64,000 nt of DNA from Neofusicoccum parvum (taxonomy: Eukaryota > Ascomycota > Dothideomycetes > Botryosphaeriales > Botryosphaeriaceae): the NCBI GenBank assembly GCA_020912385.1, contig CP087208.1, positions 1,736,001 to 1,800,000 of the forward strand, in the 5' to 3' direction. Position numbers and translations under genes: made by a program. The first letter of the stretch is position 1. Every line of letters begins with the position of its first letter. Shown piece after piece: positions 50,304 to 61,725 of the stretch. The notes under the pieces are model-generated. The model was given only the letters and a program-made list of their open reading frames with translations. It was not told where the DNA came from and ran no database searches.

Positions 50304-50840
50304 ATGCAAAGTGCACCTCAATCCGCCTCGCTAATCACTCTTCGAACCCACGGCCCCGGCGATATCGGACATATCATCTCTCGCCACGGTGCCATATATG
50401 CGGAAGAGTATGGCTGGACGGACCTCCGCTTCGAGGCGCTTATCGCCAGAACCTGCGCGGACTTCATCGACTCCTACGACCCCTCTCTCGAACGCCTTTG
50501 GATCGCCGAGCGGGATGGCGGTGGATTTGTCGGCTGCATCATGCTCTTCAGGGATAACGAAGGGATAGAAAAGAGCCGGAAGACGGCGATGCTCCGCCTG
50601 CTTCTCGTGGAGCCGAGTGAGAGAGGGATGGGAGTGGGAAGGAGGTTAGTGAGACAAGCAGTTGACTTTGCGCGGCAGGAGGCTGGATACGAGAGAATTG
50701 CGGTCTGGATGCAGAGTGCGGTCCCAGCGGCGAAGACCATTTATAATGGAGAGGGGTTTAAGCAGGTGAGGGAACTCGAGCATGAGGCGTTTGGAATAAT
50801 GCTGGCAGTGGAGTACTGGGAGTTGTATTTTGATGACTAA
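50304..50840 (+). CDS. GNAT-family N-acetyltransferase
   Basis: A 178-residue acetyl-CoA-dependent acyltransferase of the kind found in fungi and bacteria, with similarity in layout to the acetyltransferase half of MarR-GNAT proteins (GDIGHIISRHGAIYAEEYGW, then LWIAERDGGGFVGCIML). The acetyl-CoA binding motif A is AMLRLLLVEPSERGMGVGRR, with R-G-M-G-V-G near residues 105-110; YERIAVWMQSAVPAAKTIYN and EGFKQV are motif B. Substrate unknown. Single exon; the ATG at 50304 follows CAGCACC. The bacterial-like family and lack of introns are compatible with an old horizontal transfer, but also with ordinary fungal descent. Confidence 0.88.
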   Translation: MQSAPQSASLITLRTHGPGDIGHIISRHGAIYAEEYGWTDLRFEALIARTCADFIDSYDPSLERLWIAERDGGGFVGCIMLFRDNEGIEKSRKTAMLRLLLVEPSERGMGVGRRLVRQAVDFARQEAGYERIAVWMQSAVPAAKTIYNGEGFKQVRELEHEAFGIMLAVEYWELYFDD

Positions 50841-51047
50841 ACCTTTCAAAATTACGCAGTCACTCGCAAGTCTGTTTTTCCAATCTCTCTTTTTCAACTT
50901 CATTATCATCGTTCTAGGCAAACAGCTGAAGCCAAAGGTGTAGAAAAAAGATAATAAAAAGTCAAAGAAGGAAAAAGCAAAACACAGACGTGGTTCCCGA
51001 TCACTTAAGTCACCCAAGCCTGAACGTGAATGCCTAGAGGTTTGATG
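50841..51047. other. Short convergent spacer
   Basis: 3' ends of the GNAT gene and of the broken kinase locus; A-rich in its middle (about 50943-50980). Confidence 0.4.
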
Positions 51048-52978
51048 CTAGCTCACGATGTTCATGACTAATGCTTCACCGGTCGTTGGCCAGCTAGTAC
51101 CGAAATGATGACTCTGAGTTGATGGATCCCGTGACACCTCTCGAGCCAACGGATTCGCACCTATATTCGCTTTCATAATCATAACCGTCTGCTTCTTCAT
51201 CTTCATCTTCTTCTTCTTCTTCTTCTTCTTCTTCTTCACATCCACTATTTTCCTCGCATCCGTCTTGCGCTCAAGCTCCGCCTCCCTCTGCCTCTGCATC
51301 TCCATGCTCTCCTTCCTAGTTTGGTCGAAGTGCTTCCTCGTCTGTACCAGCCCATCTAGAGTCCTCTTTGGAACAGCCTGCGAACTCGATGAGAAAAGAA
51401 GGCTCTTCTCCGCGGCTTTGGATCAAGCTGGACATCCGAGCAGGCCGTTGAAGCGAGCATTGTAAACGGAGAAGGACCCGTCATTCGTGAAGCATCTTCA
51501 GTTTTCTTCGTGGTGCCGTCTGAAATTGTCGGTTGTTCGCAAAAGTTTCTGGCAGATGCCAAAACCAATTTGCCATCTACAATAACAGATAGCGTGAGAC
51601 TATTTTTGTCGGGGCCCTGGGCAATTGCGTTGTCCGAATTATCGGGTAGCTTGTGATTGTTCTCGCCGGTTTGCTCTGAACTGTAAGATTCGTAAGAGGA
51701 TTCGTCGAATAGTTCCGGGTAGAGACAGCAGATGCCGCAGAATTTAGGAACCGATGGATCCAGATTCAGGGTGGTGAATTCGAGGACAATTTCTGCGGCT
51801 CTTGGCCTGGAGTCTCTTTCATGCCGGAGCATACGCCTCGTGACTTCGAGTGGGATGTTATCGTGAGAATTGCCGGAATTGGAAAGCTTCTCAAGTAACT
51901 CTTCTGTTGCTGGTGAATTATTACTGATGTAGGCGCCTTTAGTCCCGTGTTCGAGATAAAACCTCCGCATTGATCCGATTGTCTGCCCTTTCAGGATGAC
52001 GACCATTTCAAGAAAGACACAGCCTAATGACTATACATCCGAAGAGGTGTTTCGTTTCTCTTCGCGATCAACTTCAGGCGCGGCGTAGTGCTCTGTCCTG
52101 GCGGTTGGTCCGGATGTGGTAGATCCTGGTTGTCCAGAATAGTTTTTCGATAAACCGAAGTCTGAGTAGACGACATTGGATCCTTGAATAAGGATATTTT
52201 GTGGTTTGATATCCCAGTGCCTGATACCGTGATCATGCAGATACTGAAGTGCAGTGGCGAGGCAACCAAAGAATGCTCGAAGGGTGATATTCTTCTCGTC
52301 TGATGGAAGGCCGCTGTTTCTCAGGTATTCGTTGAGATTCATGTCGGCCACAGGTGTCATAATGAGACCGAGCCATGAGTTGTCCGTGAAACTTCCAACG
52401 TACCGCGCAGTGTGTTGGTGATCCAAGGACTTGATGATGTTCATCTCCGCAACGAATGCTGGAATGGTGCCCTTTGATCTTAAGCCGAGCGCTTGTCTAC
52501 GTGGAATACGTTTCATTGCGTAAACCTTGTAGCTGACTGTGCTTCGTATCTTGTCCACCTGGCTTGTTGCGCCGGTCCCAAGTACACTTATGGTGTTGTA
52601 CGGCCTTTCCTGATCTTTCCTAAAATTTACATGTTCCCCCTTCTCGATGCTTGCACAATCTGTGAAGACTATCGCCTGTGTACGGACAATGCTGCGTCGG
52701 ACGTGTGGTTGTAGGCTTGGGGGCAAGACTGAGGCCTCGACGGGGAACCAGTGGTCGTCGAAGTGGTGGCTGACAAGAAGCTCATTTAAGAGATCGAGAC
52801 GTCCGATAGCTCTGAGGACTATGTAGGTGCGTGGATTCGTGCTCCACCTTTTGTTGACCTCCTCAAGAATGGCCGAAATGTTCTGAATGTCAGCATTAGT
52901 GAAACGCCACGGCGGGGGGATCCCTGGGGAAGCTGGAGGAAAGTAGGCGGCCAAGCGGGATTCTGTTTGTTCAGCCAT
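51048..52978 (-). pseudogene. Broken Ser/Thr protein kinase gene (stop plus frameshift)
   Basis: The frame from ATG 52978 gives an N-terminal helical region, then a kinase domain: GTGATSQV glycine loop, YAMKRI with the VAIK lysine, IRHWDIKPQNILI as catalytic loop (HWD where HRD is usual), YSDFGLSKNY, and YAAPEV. After SSDV, at subdomain IX, a TAG stops it at 52031-52033; the same frame then carries on with SLGCVFLEMVVILKG to RRLFQRGL, ending at 51356. A different frame then continues with RTLDGLVQTRKHFDQTRKES, a coiled coil and a Lys run, to 51048. So one nonsense change, where the family has Trp, and one small indel separate three pieces of one gene. A protein ending at the TAG would lack most of the C-lobe. 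I read it as a pseudogene; a sequencing error at two places is the alternative. Confidence 0.8.
51206..51238. repeat. CTT/GAA trinucleotide microsatellite
   Basis: About eleven CTT units (GAA on the minus strand), preceded by TTCATC variants. It would code for a Lys run in the C-terminal tail of the kinase relic. Confidence 0.85.
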
Positions 52979-53489
52979 GTGGTAGTAGCGTCATCTGTTC
53001 ACTGTTACAAGGTTGATGAACCAGTGCTGTGCGAGCAGTTCGGTGGTGTTGTCGTCAAGAGGTGTCAGCTTGTTCTCAGCCGGAGCCTTGCCAGCGCAGA
53101 ACCCCACCAATTTCGCCTTGACGTATGAGAAGCCCTTGCCATGCATCATCCCTTTTTGGGCGATACATTTGTAGCTACAATCGTACCTTCTTCGCCCATG
53201 TCAACCGGGCGTGAATTAATTTAGAATCAATCCCGAACTGATTCTAACATTCAAGTCCAGACGTTTGAAGTTGATCTCTTATCGCACTATGCCTTTTTTA
53301 GGAGCCTTGCATATATCGGTTTTTCGCAAATTCCGACACGAAAAAGGCTTCACAGTCATGATGGCCGACCCTGCAAGTGATCTCCCAGAGCGTTTTTTGT
53401 TTGGGACATACGCAGAGAAATAAAGTTCTAGATCTTGACTACTATGCCAGCTACATAAACCTAGTTTCCTATCATAATGACAAGCTCAT
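52979..53489. other. Intergenic, partly AT-rich
   Basis: 511 bp between two minus-strand genes: kinase promoter side and 3' flank of the next gene. Around 53205-53470 is AT-richer than its surroundings. No gene recognised. Confidence 0.4.
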
Positions 53490-54613
53490 TCAATCATAAC
53501 ATATCTCCAGCCTCGCCCCATCCAACTCCTTCTTAATCCCCTCCCCCACATCCTTAACCTCCTCCCTCACGAAATCCCTCAGCGCATCCATCGCCCCATC
53601 CACCCTCTCATCCAACCGCACATCCACCACGTCCGCCGCCTCGTCCTGTACCTCCTCCAGCCGCTCCGCCATCTCATCCAACTGCTTCTGCATCTCCGCG
53701 CGCAGCTGCTCTAGCTGCTCGTCCACGCGCTGCTCCAGCCGGTCGCTCGTGTCCTGCAGCTGCCGCTGCACACTGGCGTCCATCGTCTGCAGCCGCGCAT
53801 CCATTTCGCTGCGCAGCTCGCGCAGCGCGTGCGCCCACGGCTCTTCTTTCTCCTTGAGCTTCTTGGCGGGAGGTTTGGAGGAGCTCGAAGCTGCGTGATG
53901 ATTAGGCTTGAGATATCGATACATGTGGGGCTGCGGTGCTTACCAGCTGGTCGCTTCGGCTCGGGCAACGCCAGCTCGTCATAGGACGGCGGGCTCTCGA
54001 CGGTCTTGGGCGCGGAGGCGAGGCCGAAGTCGCAGTCTTCAAGGACGGTTGCGCCGCGGCCGTTGTAGAGGCTGGCGTGGTCGAGCTCGCTGGTCACGGG
54101 GGACAGGGAGCCGATGGTGGCACAGAGGGCGGCGGCGCGAGATTGGAAGGATTCTTCGTTGATGGGGAAGAATACGGTGAAGTCGGTGGCGTGCGAGAGC
54201 GATTGAACGGCTTCCAGCACGTCGCCGAATTTCTTGTTGCGGGGCGTGAGGGATGTGGATGAGGGGACGAGGACTGCGGAGGGTTGGACTAGTGTGAAGC
54301 GGAAGGAGGTGATGGTGTCCGAGGTGAACAAGAACGTTTTCTTGACGCATTCTGGTATCTCTGAAGTGTCCGTGTGTTGCAGTTCGGCGACGCGATTGGG
54401 CGAAAAGGAGAGGAAGATGTGGGTTTTGCGTAGGGTCTTGAAGGATGCGGGCACGCGCAGTTTGAAATAGGCAGCTTTGCCAGGTTCATCGAACAGTACA
54501 CACAAGGAAACTTGGTCTAGATATTTGAATGTGCTTTTATACGGACAACGCCACTGAACGGCAGCGGGAGAGTAGTCGACAAGAGCAGTGGACTGGGGCG
54601 TCGGAGAAGACAT
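53490..54613 (-). CDS. Uncharacterised fungal protein with C-terminal coiled coil
   Basis: A 356-residue protein in two exons, 54613-53944 and 53890-53490, with a 53-nt intron (GTAAGC donor, CAG acceptor); without splicing the reading runs into an Arg/Ser-rich shadow frame. The first 225 residues look globular, with SLCVLFDEPGKAAYFKLRVP, LTPRNKKFGDVLEAVQSLSH, FTVFFPINEESFQSRAAALC and SLYNGRGATVLED; this resembles a family of unknown function in other filamentous ascomycetes. It is followed by PPSYDEL, a PPxY motif of the sort bound by WW domains, then a Lys-rich stretch and a roughly 110-residue coiled coil (LRSEMDARLQTMDASVQRQL onward). Function unknown. Confidence 0.8.
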
Positions 54614-56823
54614 GGTATCAAACTACGACTGTTAGCCACAAACACGAGGGACAATACCAGAAAGCGGATGATTTCCCTGCACAGCGATGCGGACTATGCA
54701 GAATCCCGCCCTCCCAGGCTTTGATTGTACTGATTGTACGGAGCAACCTTGACTCCAGTCGGGCGACAAACGGTCAAGTCGGCGCTCGCGGGACCACAAC
54801 CACGGCGCATCGAGTGCCCAGAGACGCGCACGGCGACAGTATAGTCCCTGACAGGCGCCAGATCTTCCAACAAAGGTCGCGCGGACGTTTGGAGGGTGGA
54901 TGCTGGGCAACAGGCCTGCTGGCGAGGGTCCGGGCGACTCGATGGCGAGGAGGCAGTTGACAAGCCGGCTACTCCCGGTGAGGGCGAGTACCTGGCAGAC
55001 TGACCGTCTGCGGGTGGTGGTCGAATAAGAGGGGAGCGAGACCCGCGGAGGGGAACGATCGTGATGCGATGACGGTGGCAGGTGAAGCGGTGATGTTGAT
55101 GCGCGGTCGGCGCGTCGGCGGTAGGCGGCAGGTTGGCCGCTGGCAGGTGGCTGGGTGCTGACTAATTGCGCACGGACCATAGGTTCTCCCTCCACGTGCC
55201 GTGCGACCAAACTCTTACTTCCACTAACGAGACCAACACCTACATGGTCTTCAATAGTCCTCCAAGCGGAAAGGCTCACAGGCTCCAGAATGGTCAATGC
55301 TCAGGTTACCTCCGTAGTTGCTTGTCGGGCTCGTTTCGTTCACCAGTGCTGCGAATTTATTTCTCCTTCATCCATCGCCATCACTGTTGCATCACAATTT
55401 CCAACTGCAAGAAATCATGCTCGTACTTGAAAACTGATGCCACTCTACAGAGTCTGCCATGGAGACCGCCCACTCTTAGGCCAAACACCCCCCATACCAC
55501 ACCCGCCCGCTCTGACACCGCCCGACACCGTCTTCCTCGCCGATGCCGCCTACGCTAAGCTGATCCGCGTCAACCCCTGCCGCCCCGTTCGGCTGGACGT
55601 CACCTTCCTCGGAGAGGCCTCACGCACCGACACGCCAACGGTGTGGGCGGTGTGTTACTGTGCCGCGCGGGCGACGCACATGGACGACGTCTGCAGGCGG
55701 CTGATGCCGTCGTACGCGTCGACGCACAGAGGGTACGCAAGGCCCCCGGTGACGGAGTGTAGAACGGGAAGTGTGGGTTGGGGACGGTGTGTTTCGACCC
55801 GGAGGAGAGGAAAGCAGTCTCGGATCCGGAGTATGTGTGGCCGACGGAGCTGGATACGGGAATGCTGGAGGGTGGAGGCGTTGTATTGTGGTGCTCTGAG
55901 GAAGCGGACGGAGTTTCATTGTAATGTTTATCTCCACATAACTCTACTAGATGCTAGTATATCTAGCTCTTATATTGATTCTTTCTATTTAGACATTTAG
56001 TTTCAAGATTATATAGTCTATAGTCAAATTTGCGATCCTATAGTGTTGGAACTTTCTACGCACGTTCCCTCATCCTCGGTATTATCCGACGGGCCCCACA
56101 TGTTTTAGAGAACTATGGAGACGAGTGCTCAGCACCGAATTTGCGAACAGCACGTCAGGTGGAGCCGCCGCGGGATTTTTGCGACACCGACTTTTCTCAG
56201 TTTTGCTTTTTCCTCTATACGTTGATTGCGCTCGTTCTTATCTTGGGCTAGATCTCCCACCACCGGCGTCACTATTCAGCCGTGCTACGAGTTGCTCTTG
56301 CTTTTCCGGGCGAGAGCTCGGCTAGTGCTGTGCAGATCTAAGGGAAAAAAGCGAGTGAGAGAGAGCAAGGGGATGTGGAGATTCAGTATCAAGAGTCGTT
56401 AGATCGAATCTTGGAGTGACTAACGTAGGTTAGTGCTCCCTAATTCTCTGCGCACGTTCTCGCTGCTGTCTCATTTGGCTGTGGAAAGACGGAGCAGATG
56501 TCCCAGTCTGGAATACGATTTTCAAAAACGAATGTCTTCCGCAAAAGCAATGAGAGACATCGCATTTCGGCGGATGATAGAGTAACACGAGCGAATTGCG
56601 CCTCACATACGATTTGCCTCGGGGTTTGACTCCGTATGAATGTATGACCTGCAGGAATGACGGTTAAATTTGAATATTTGGGTTTCGCGGACATCCTCAT
56701 GCTATAAGATTCTTCGAACTCCTCGAACTACTCGTTTTTCTTGAGCACTCGATATCGAAGTCATCTGTTTGGCTGTTGGAAATTCACGATTTTCACTTGA
56801 CTTACCCGTCATCTCTCGCAGCC
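54614..56823. other. Long intergenic stretch with one weak candidate
   Basis: 2.2 kb between divergent genes. A possible broken or multi-exon gene at 55437-56000 is listed separately. From about 55925 to 56045 the DNA is AT-rich. Elsewhere open frames on both strands (for example 55297-54632 minus) have Arg/Ser/Pro-rich translations with no features. Confidence 0.4.
55437..56000 (+). CDS. Possible Cys-rich protein, exon structure unresolved
   Basis: An ATG-initiated frame whose first 100 codons look protein-like (DTVFLADAAYAKLIRVNPCR, LDVTFLGEASRTDTPTVWAV, then CYCAARATHMDDVCRRLMPS). After about 55735 the same frame becomes Arg-rich and poor, whereas the frame starting at 55763 gives a better sequence (NGKCGLGTVCFDPEERKAV, then SDPEYVWPTELDTGMLEGGG) and stops at about 55924. 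A GTACGC donor at 55733 and TAG acceptor at 55762 sit between, but the phases do not match, so either a different splice or an indel joins them. I recognise no family. Confidence 0.3.
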   Translation: MPLYRVCHGDRPLLGQTPPIPHPPALTPPDTVFLADAAYAKLIRVNPCRPVRLDVTFLGEASRTDTPTVWAVCYCAARATHMDDVCRRLMPSYASTHRGYARPPVTECRTGSVGWGRCVSTRRRGKQSRIRSMCGRRSWIRECWRVEALYCGALRKRTEFHCNVYLHITLLDASISSSYIDSFYLDI

Positions 56824-59800
56824 ATGGAGAGCGAGCTCGGAGATGAACGGCTCCAGGAACTCTGGAGACTCGTTGTAAAGAAATATGAGGATACAACAAA
56901 CGAAAAGCTCGATCAAACCCATGATTTGACCGTCGAGGAGATGCAAGAAAGGCTCTCCGACATTTCTCGGGAGGGCAAAGGAGAGATTGTCAAGAAGTCT
57001 GCAGAGACCGTCTTCAGCGTAGCACAATATGCTGCTGAGGCAGCGTCAACGGTATGCGACTATCTCTCAAACTCGGACCAGGGGCTAATCAAAGATAAAA
57101 GGTTTTCCCGTATGCATCGACCGTGTTCGGGGCACTGACAGCGATTAAGAGCACGGTCGAGGACTATCAAGAGAACTTCACCAAGAAGCGTGTCTTGGAG
57201 AAGCTTGACGACGCGGCCCTCAACCTGACCCGCATTCAGGCTTACATGAAAATGAGCCAGGATGGGCTCGAAATTGATGCTGCCCTCAAGGCATCGATTG
57301 TCCAGCTTTTCACTCGGATCCTAATGCTATGCATGATCTATCAAAAAGTGGAGAAAGACTCACGTACTCTTCCCGGAAGAGCAAAGAACCTTCTAAAGGC
57401 GGCGATCGGATACGATGGAGGGATTGCGTCACACCTGTCCGAGATCGGGGTCGAGACAGACCGAGAGATCACCAACAACGTAGCGGCCCTTCGAGTTTCG
57501 GACACATACGCCAAAAGTGACAGGAATCTGAAGAAGCTGCAAGGGTACCTAGAGATAGGCGAAGCCGTTCCAAGCTGGGTCGTGCATCAGAAGAAACTAG
57601 AGAGCGCCCACATCGAAGGAATGGGAGAGTGGCTCCACAAATTTCCCGCATTCGCTTCATGGTCAGATGTTGAGAGTCACTCCCAAGAACCAGTTCTTGT
57701 TTTGAGAGCTGGACAGGGCCATGGGAAAAGCCATTTATGCTCCCAGGTGATCTGCCTTTTGGGCAGCAGGCGGAATGCGCAACACCAAAATGTCAGTACC
57801 TCAATCGCTTGGTACTTCTTCCCAAAGAGCGGAGGGGGGCAGAGCGATTCGGATCTGGAAGAGGCAGAAGACACCGATTGGCAACCCGAGGAGGCCAAGA
57901 AACAAGCATCGCTTCGCGAAGCGTTGATTGCCCTTACCTGGCAGCTGGCCCAAAGCGACAGGGCATTTCAAGAGCATGCCGCCCGACAATTCCGTGCCAG
58001 GCCGCATGGCTTCTCCAAGGCTGTTGAGATCTGGAATGAAGTGATCTTCAAATTCATCAAAAAAAGCAAACAGGACGATAAGCCACGCAAGGTTTTCTTT
58101 CTGATCATCGATGGGAGCGAAAACCCGACAGATGGATCCGGTCCCGAGAAGAGTGCTCTCGTTCAGATCGTAAAGGACGCGAAGGAAAGTGAGAGAAAAA
58201 GCTACCAGATCAGGCTTCTGCTTTCCGGCGAGTTGCAAAACTTAAAAGCCGTCAAATTCACGGAAATCCCCATGTCCCCAGATGAGCAACGGGTCGAAGC
58301 TGAAATTCTGATTGAGAGCCGTTTAAAGCAGTCCTACAAACGGTGGGATAAGGAGACGAAAGGATATAGAGTCCTTTGCGAAATGGAAAACCAGGTGCTT
58401 AACATTTTTGACGGAAATTACCATGTCCTGAACGAATATCTGGACGAAATTGACCGAACGAGTACGAAGGGCGTGTCGGACCTTCGGGAGCTCAAGAAAA
58501 GAGGGCTGAGCCCTGCCACTACTGCTGAGCGCCATCTGGAAATGTTGAACGACGAGCTTACTGGTGAAGAGGTGGAGCTTTTGAACGAGGTGATAGCCTT
58601 CTTGATATGCAAGAAAGACAGTCCTACGATCCATCAGCTCAAAGCTTACGTCTCTCTTCGGCTCGGGGAAAAGGCTGGGCTAGTAGTTGATGCTCAGATC
58701 CACCAGAAATATCCTCAGCGATTGATCAGAATCCTTCCCAACAAACGCCTCATGTTTCCTGGCCTCTTTCAACTATTCCATGGTAAAGACAACAAGGTCA
58801 TTACCTCATACAGTGGAAGTAAGAGATGGGGTAACCGGGATCTGGCCTTGGAGGATAGCGTGGTTATACCCAGGCAAGTCCTTGAGTTGATTTGCAACTA
58901 TGAAACTCTCAACGGAAGCGTAGTCGACACACTGAAGCGCTACACGCAAGAGCCTTCGGTCAAGCGTCCACAAATTCAATTCAACCGGCTCGACAGCGAA
59001 ATCAACATGGTTTTTTCTTTGCTACAGGCCGTGTGCTCCCACGAGCACAGGGAAAGGGCTGACTCAAAGTCCTTTTACCGATACATAGCGACACGCCTCC
59101 CGAGACATTTCGTCGACATCAAAAAGGATCAGCTGGCAGGGATTCCTGAGGCTTTGAGACTGAAAATTGGAAGCTATCTCTACCGGTTCTTCATGGAGGA
59201 AAAAACAGTAGAAATCTGGATGCCGAAAGGGATCGCCAAGAGTTTGGCGTCCAAGACGTGGGACGGTCGGCATTGGGAGGATCACATCGAATTTGCTGCG
59301 AAGTGGCTGGAAGATGACATCATCTTTTCCAACTTCAAGCCGGCAGACAAAGGAGGTCAAGATGTTGCAGGTTCACAAGAGCCTGCCAAACAAGCAAACA
59401 GAGGGGATTCAGACGCTACGGGTTGCCAAGAGCCTGCCGAGCAAGAACCAAACGAAGAGAAACACCAGACTCAGAGCGAGCGATCTTCGCAACTCGCCGT
59501 ATCGAATAAAGATTCAAAATCCATGTTCAGGAAACTTCTCGAAGTCCCTACCAAAGTCATAGCCTCTCAATGGCTTCAGGAATACAATTGGGATGCTTTG
59601 GAGGCTCTAGTACTTTTTATGAGAGTATGGCAAAAGGTCAGTTTAACTCAACAAATTTACACACCATCAGACGATGTTGATAATCTATCTAGGCAGGCAA
59701 TAAGGAAGTCACGGATCCACCATCCTTGCCACACCCTACCAGCCTCTCTTGTCCGGACAAGAGTTGTATCTCCTGCAATGTTCCGAACATTAGCGAGGTA

Positions 59801-61414
59801 AAGCTAGCTCCCGATCGCATAGAGTCATGGGAGAAGGTGGCCATGGGATTGCTCGGCATCACGGAGATGCAAGCACGCCGAAATCCTACGCAGGATGTAC
59901 GTTTGGCGGAAACCTTCTTCATCCTCGAGCATTATGACGAGGCGAGCAACAGATGCGAGTTCGCTCAATCTCGCGACCACCAAAATGTTAAAGCCGCAAT
60001 ATGTTTGTCGCACGTCAGGGAACAGACCAACAAAAAGAAGAAAGCTTTGGATGAGCTTTTGAAAATACGATACACCATCCAGAGCGCGAATTTCCGAAAG
60101 AGCAGTGCCGAGGAATGGCAGAATGAGCTTGACAGATTCTGGCGCTTATGCGACGAGACGGGGAACGCGGAAGCTGCCATTCGCACCTGTCGGTATCTTT
60201 CAAAGGAGTTCCCAGATGAGCCGATTGCCCTTGAAAAAGCGGCGGACTGGTTCGAAAGAAGCGGGACTGTGTCTGGAACCATCGACATCCTCTCGGCACC
60301 TGCGAGGCAGAAAAACAACCGCCACAGCCTCTTGACGTGTCTACTCCTATCAAACGCCGCATCTCCGAAGTATCATCGAAAGCTCTGTTTGGAGCTGAAG
60401 GGAAATCAGGAGCGTATCTCCAAGATTTACGAGGACGCAGTTGCTGCATCGACCGACAAACTCGAAACGGCATACCTTCATTACTATCATGGAGTGTCTC
60501 TTTTCTATCAACAAGAATCGATGAATGTTTCCTTGTCTAAAAGAGCAACTGACGCTGTCGCTCAGTACGAGCGGTGCATCGCCGCCGTGAAAGCGGTGGA
60601 AAGGGGCAGCGACACTCCCGGGACGGCTTTTGAATTATACTCCATGGCTGCGGAGAAAATGGCTTCTGCGTATGTTGAAGTGTTGAAGAAGGATAGGTCC
60701 AAGAGCGCTCACGACTACATCAACAAGGTGGAAGAACACAAGCAGTGGGTTGACAAAACTCACCCGTACGAAGTCAACTACGTTGCTCTTCAGCTTGGGC
60801 GTCTATACTACGTGAACGGGGATCACGAAAAGGCCAGGGCAGCGGTGAAGAAGCATATGGTTCTTGCCTTTGACCTCTTCAAGGACGGCAAAGAGGAGAA
60901 TGACTGGAAAGGCTACTCCATGCTGGCCGAGGCCCTGATTCCTCTAGAGGATGACAACAATTCACGAGCAGCGTGGTCGCTCATCGTCAATGATCCGGAC
61001 ACACGATGGATTTCCGATCTCTCCACCACTTGTGCCGGCAGATGCGGATGGACTTGGGCGGACTCAAAGAGCGAGGGCCGAGACGTTTACATCTGCAGGG
61101 ATTGCCCCCACACTCACTTCGAAAGCGCCTGCCATGAGTATTTGCAGAAAGACTTGCTGGAGCATCGCGTCTGCGGGCGCAGCCACAGCTTTCTAGACAT
61201 ACCCAAACGTAAGAAACGAGACGTGAGACGAATTGAGCACGGGGTCGTCTTGGTTGGAGAAACGGAGATGACGATCGAAAAATGGCGGGATAGCATCAGG
61301 CACGATTACGGAATTCCGAACCCGGATCTGCCGTACTGGGGAAGAGCAGTTGAGTCGTTGCAGCGGGCGAACCGGAAAACACGAAGGAAATTGAATGCTG
61401 CCTCACGGCGATAG
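56824..61414 (+). CDS. NLR-like STAND NTPase with C-terminal Cys/His cluster
   Basis: A 1,494-residue protein in three exons: 56824-57051, 57102-59636 and 59693-61414, with introns of 50 and 56 nt (GTATGC...AAAAG and GTCAGT...TAG). Joins are in frame and restore VFPYASTVFGALTAIKS and VWQKAGNKEVTDPP. Residues 1-200 resemble the Goodbye-type N-terminal domain of fungal STAND proteins (LQELWRLVVKKYEDTTNEKL). The NTPase has Walker A GQGHGKS at 280-286 and a Walker B-like KVFFLIIDGSE near 403-413. Then come winged-helix-like sequence and a long helical TPR-like region (ALEKAADWFERSGTVSGTID; VALQLGRLYYVNGDHEKARA). Near 1368-1405 is a C-x3-C, C-x2-C-x3-H-x4-C-H cluster like a ZZ-type zinc finger. 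Such proteins act as intracellular sensors in non-self recognition and cell death. The trigger is unknown. Confidence 0.88.
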
Positions 61415-61725
61415 GAGGCCTCATGTGAATGTTGTAGTGGACGGAGACATCGGGGTTAAGAAGACTACAGCCACGCTGGGGGCCAACTATCCTTGGCTGC
61501 GATGGCCAGAAGCGCCCAACCTCACAAGACTAAGTTTCGCGATCTGATCCTACAATCCAGAAACCGTTCCCACGACCCACAGGAACGCATGCCTGCATGA
61601 AACACGAGAGTCGTTGACGTCATCCCCTAGCGCTGACACCACCCAGCCAAACCACATACACACACAGCCCAGCCCCGCGCTCCACCTCAACCCACACACC
61701 ACAACCACCCCTCAACCCACACACC
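61415..61725. other. Intergenic
   Basis: 311 bp: terminator side of the NLR gene and promoter of the FAD monooxygenase, with C/A-rich sequence just before its start (repeated CAACCCACACACCA at about 61687-61724). Confidence 0.45.

Noticed and set aside
54632..55297. 221-codon minus-strand frame upstream of the 356-aa gene
   Set aside because: Ser/Arg/Pro-rich with no domain; lies in a divergent promoter region.
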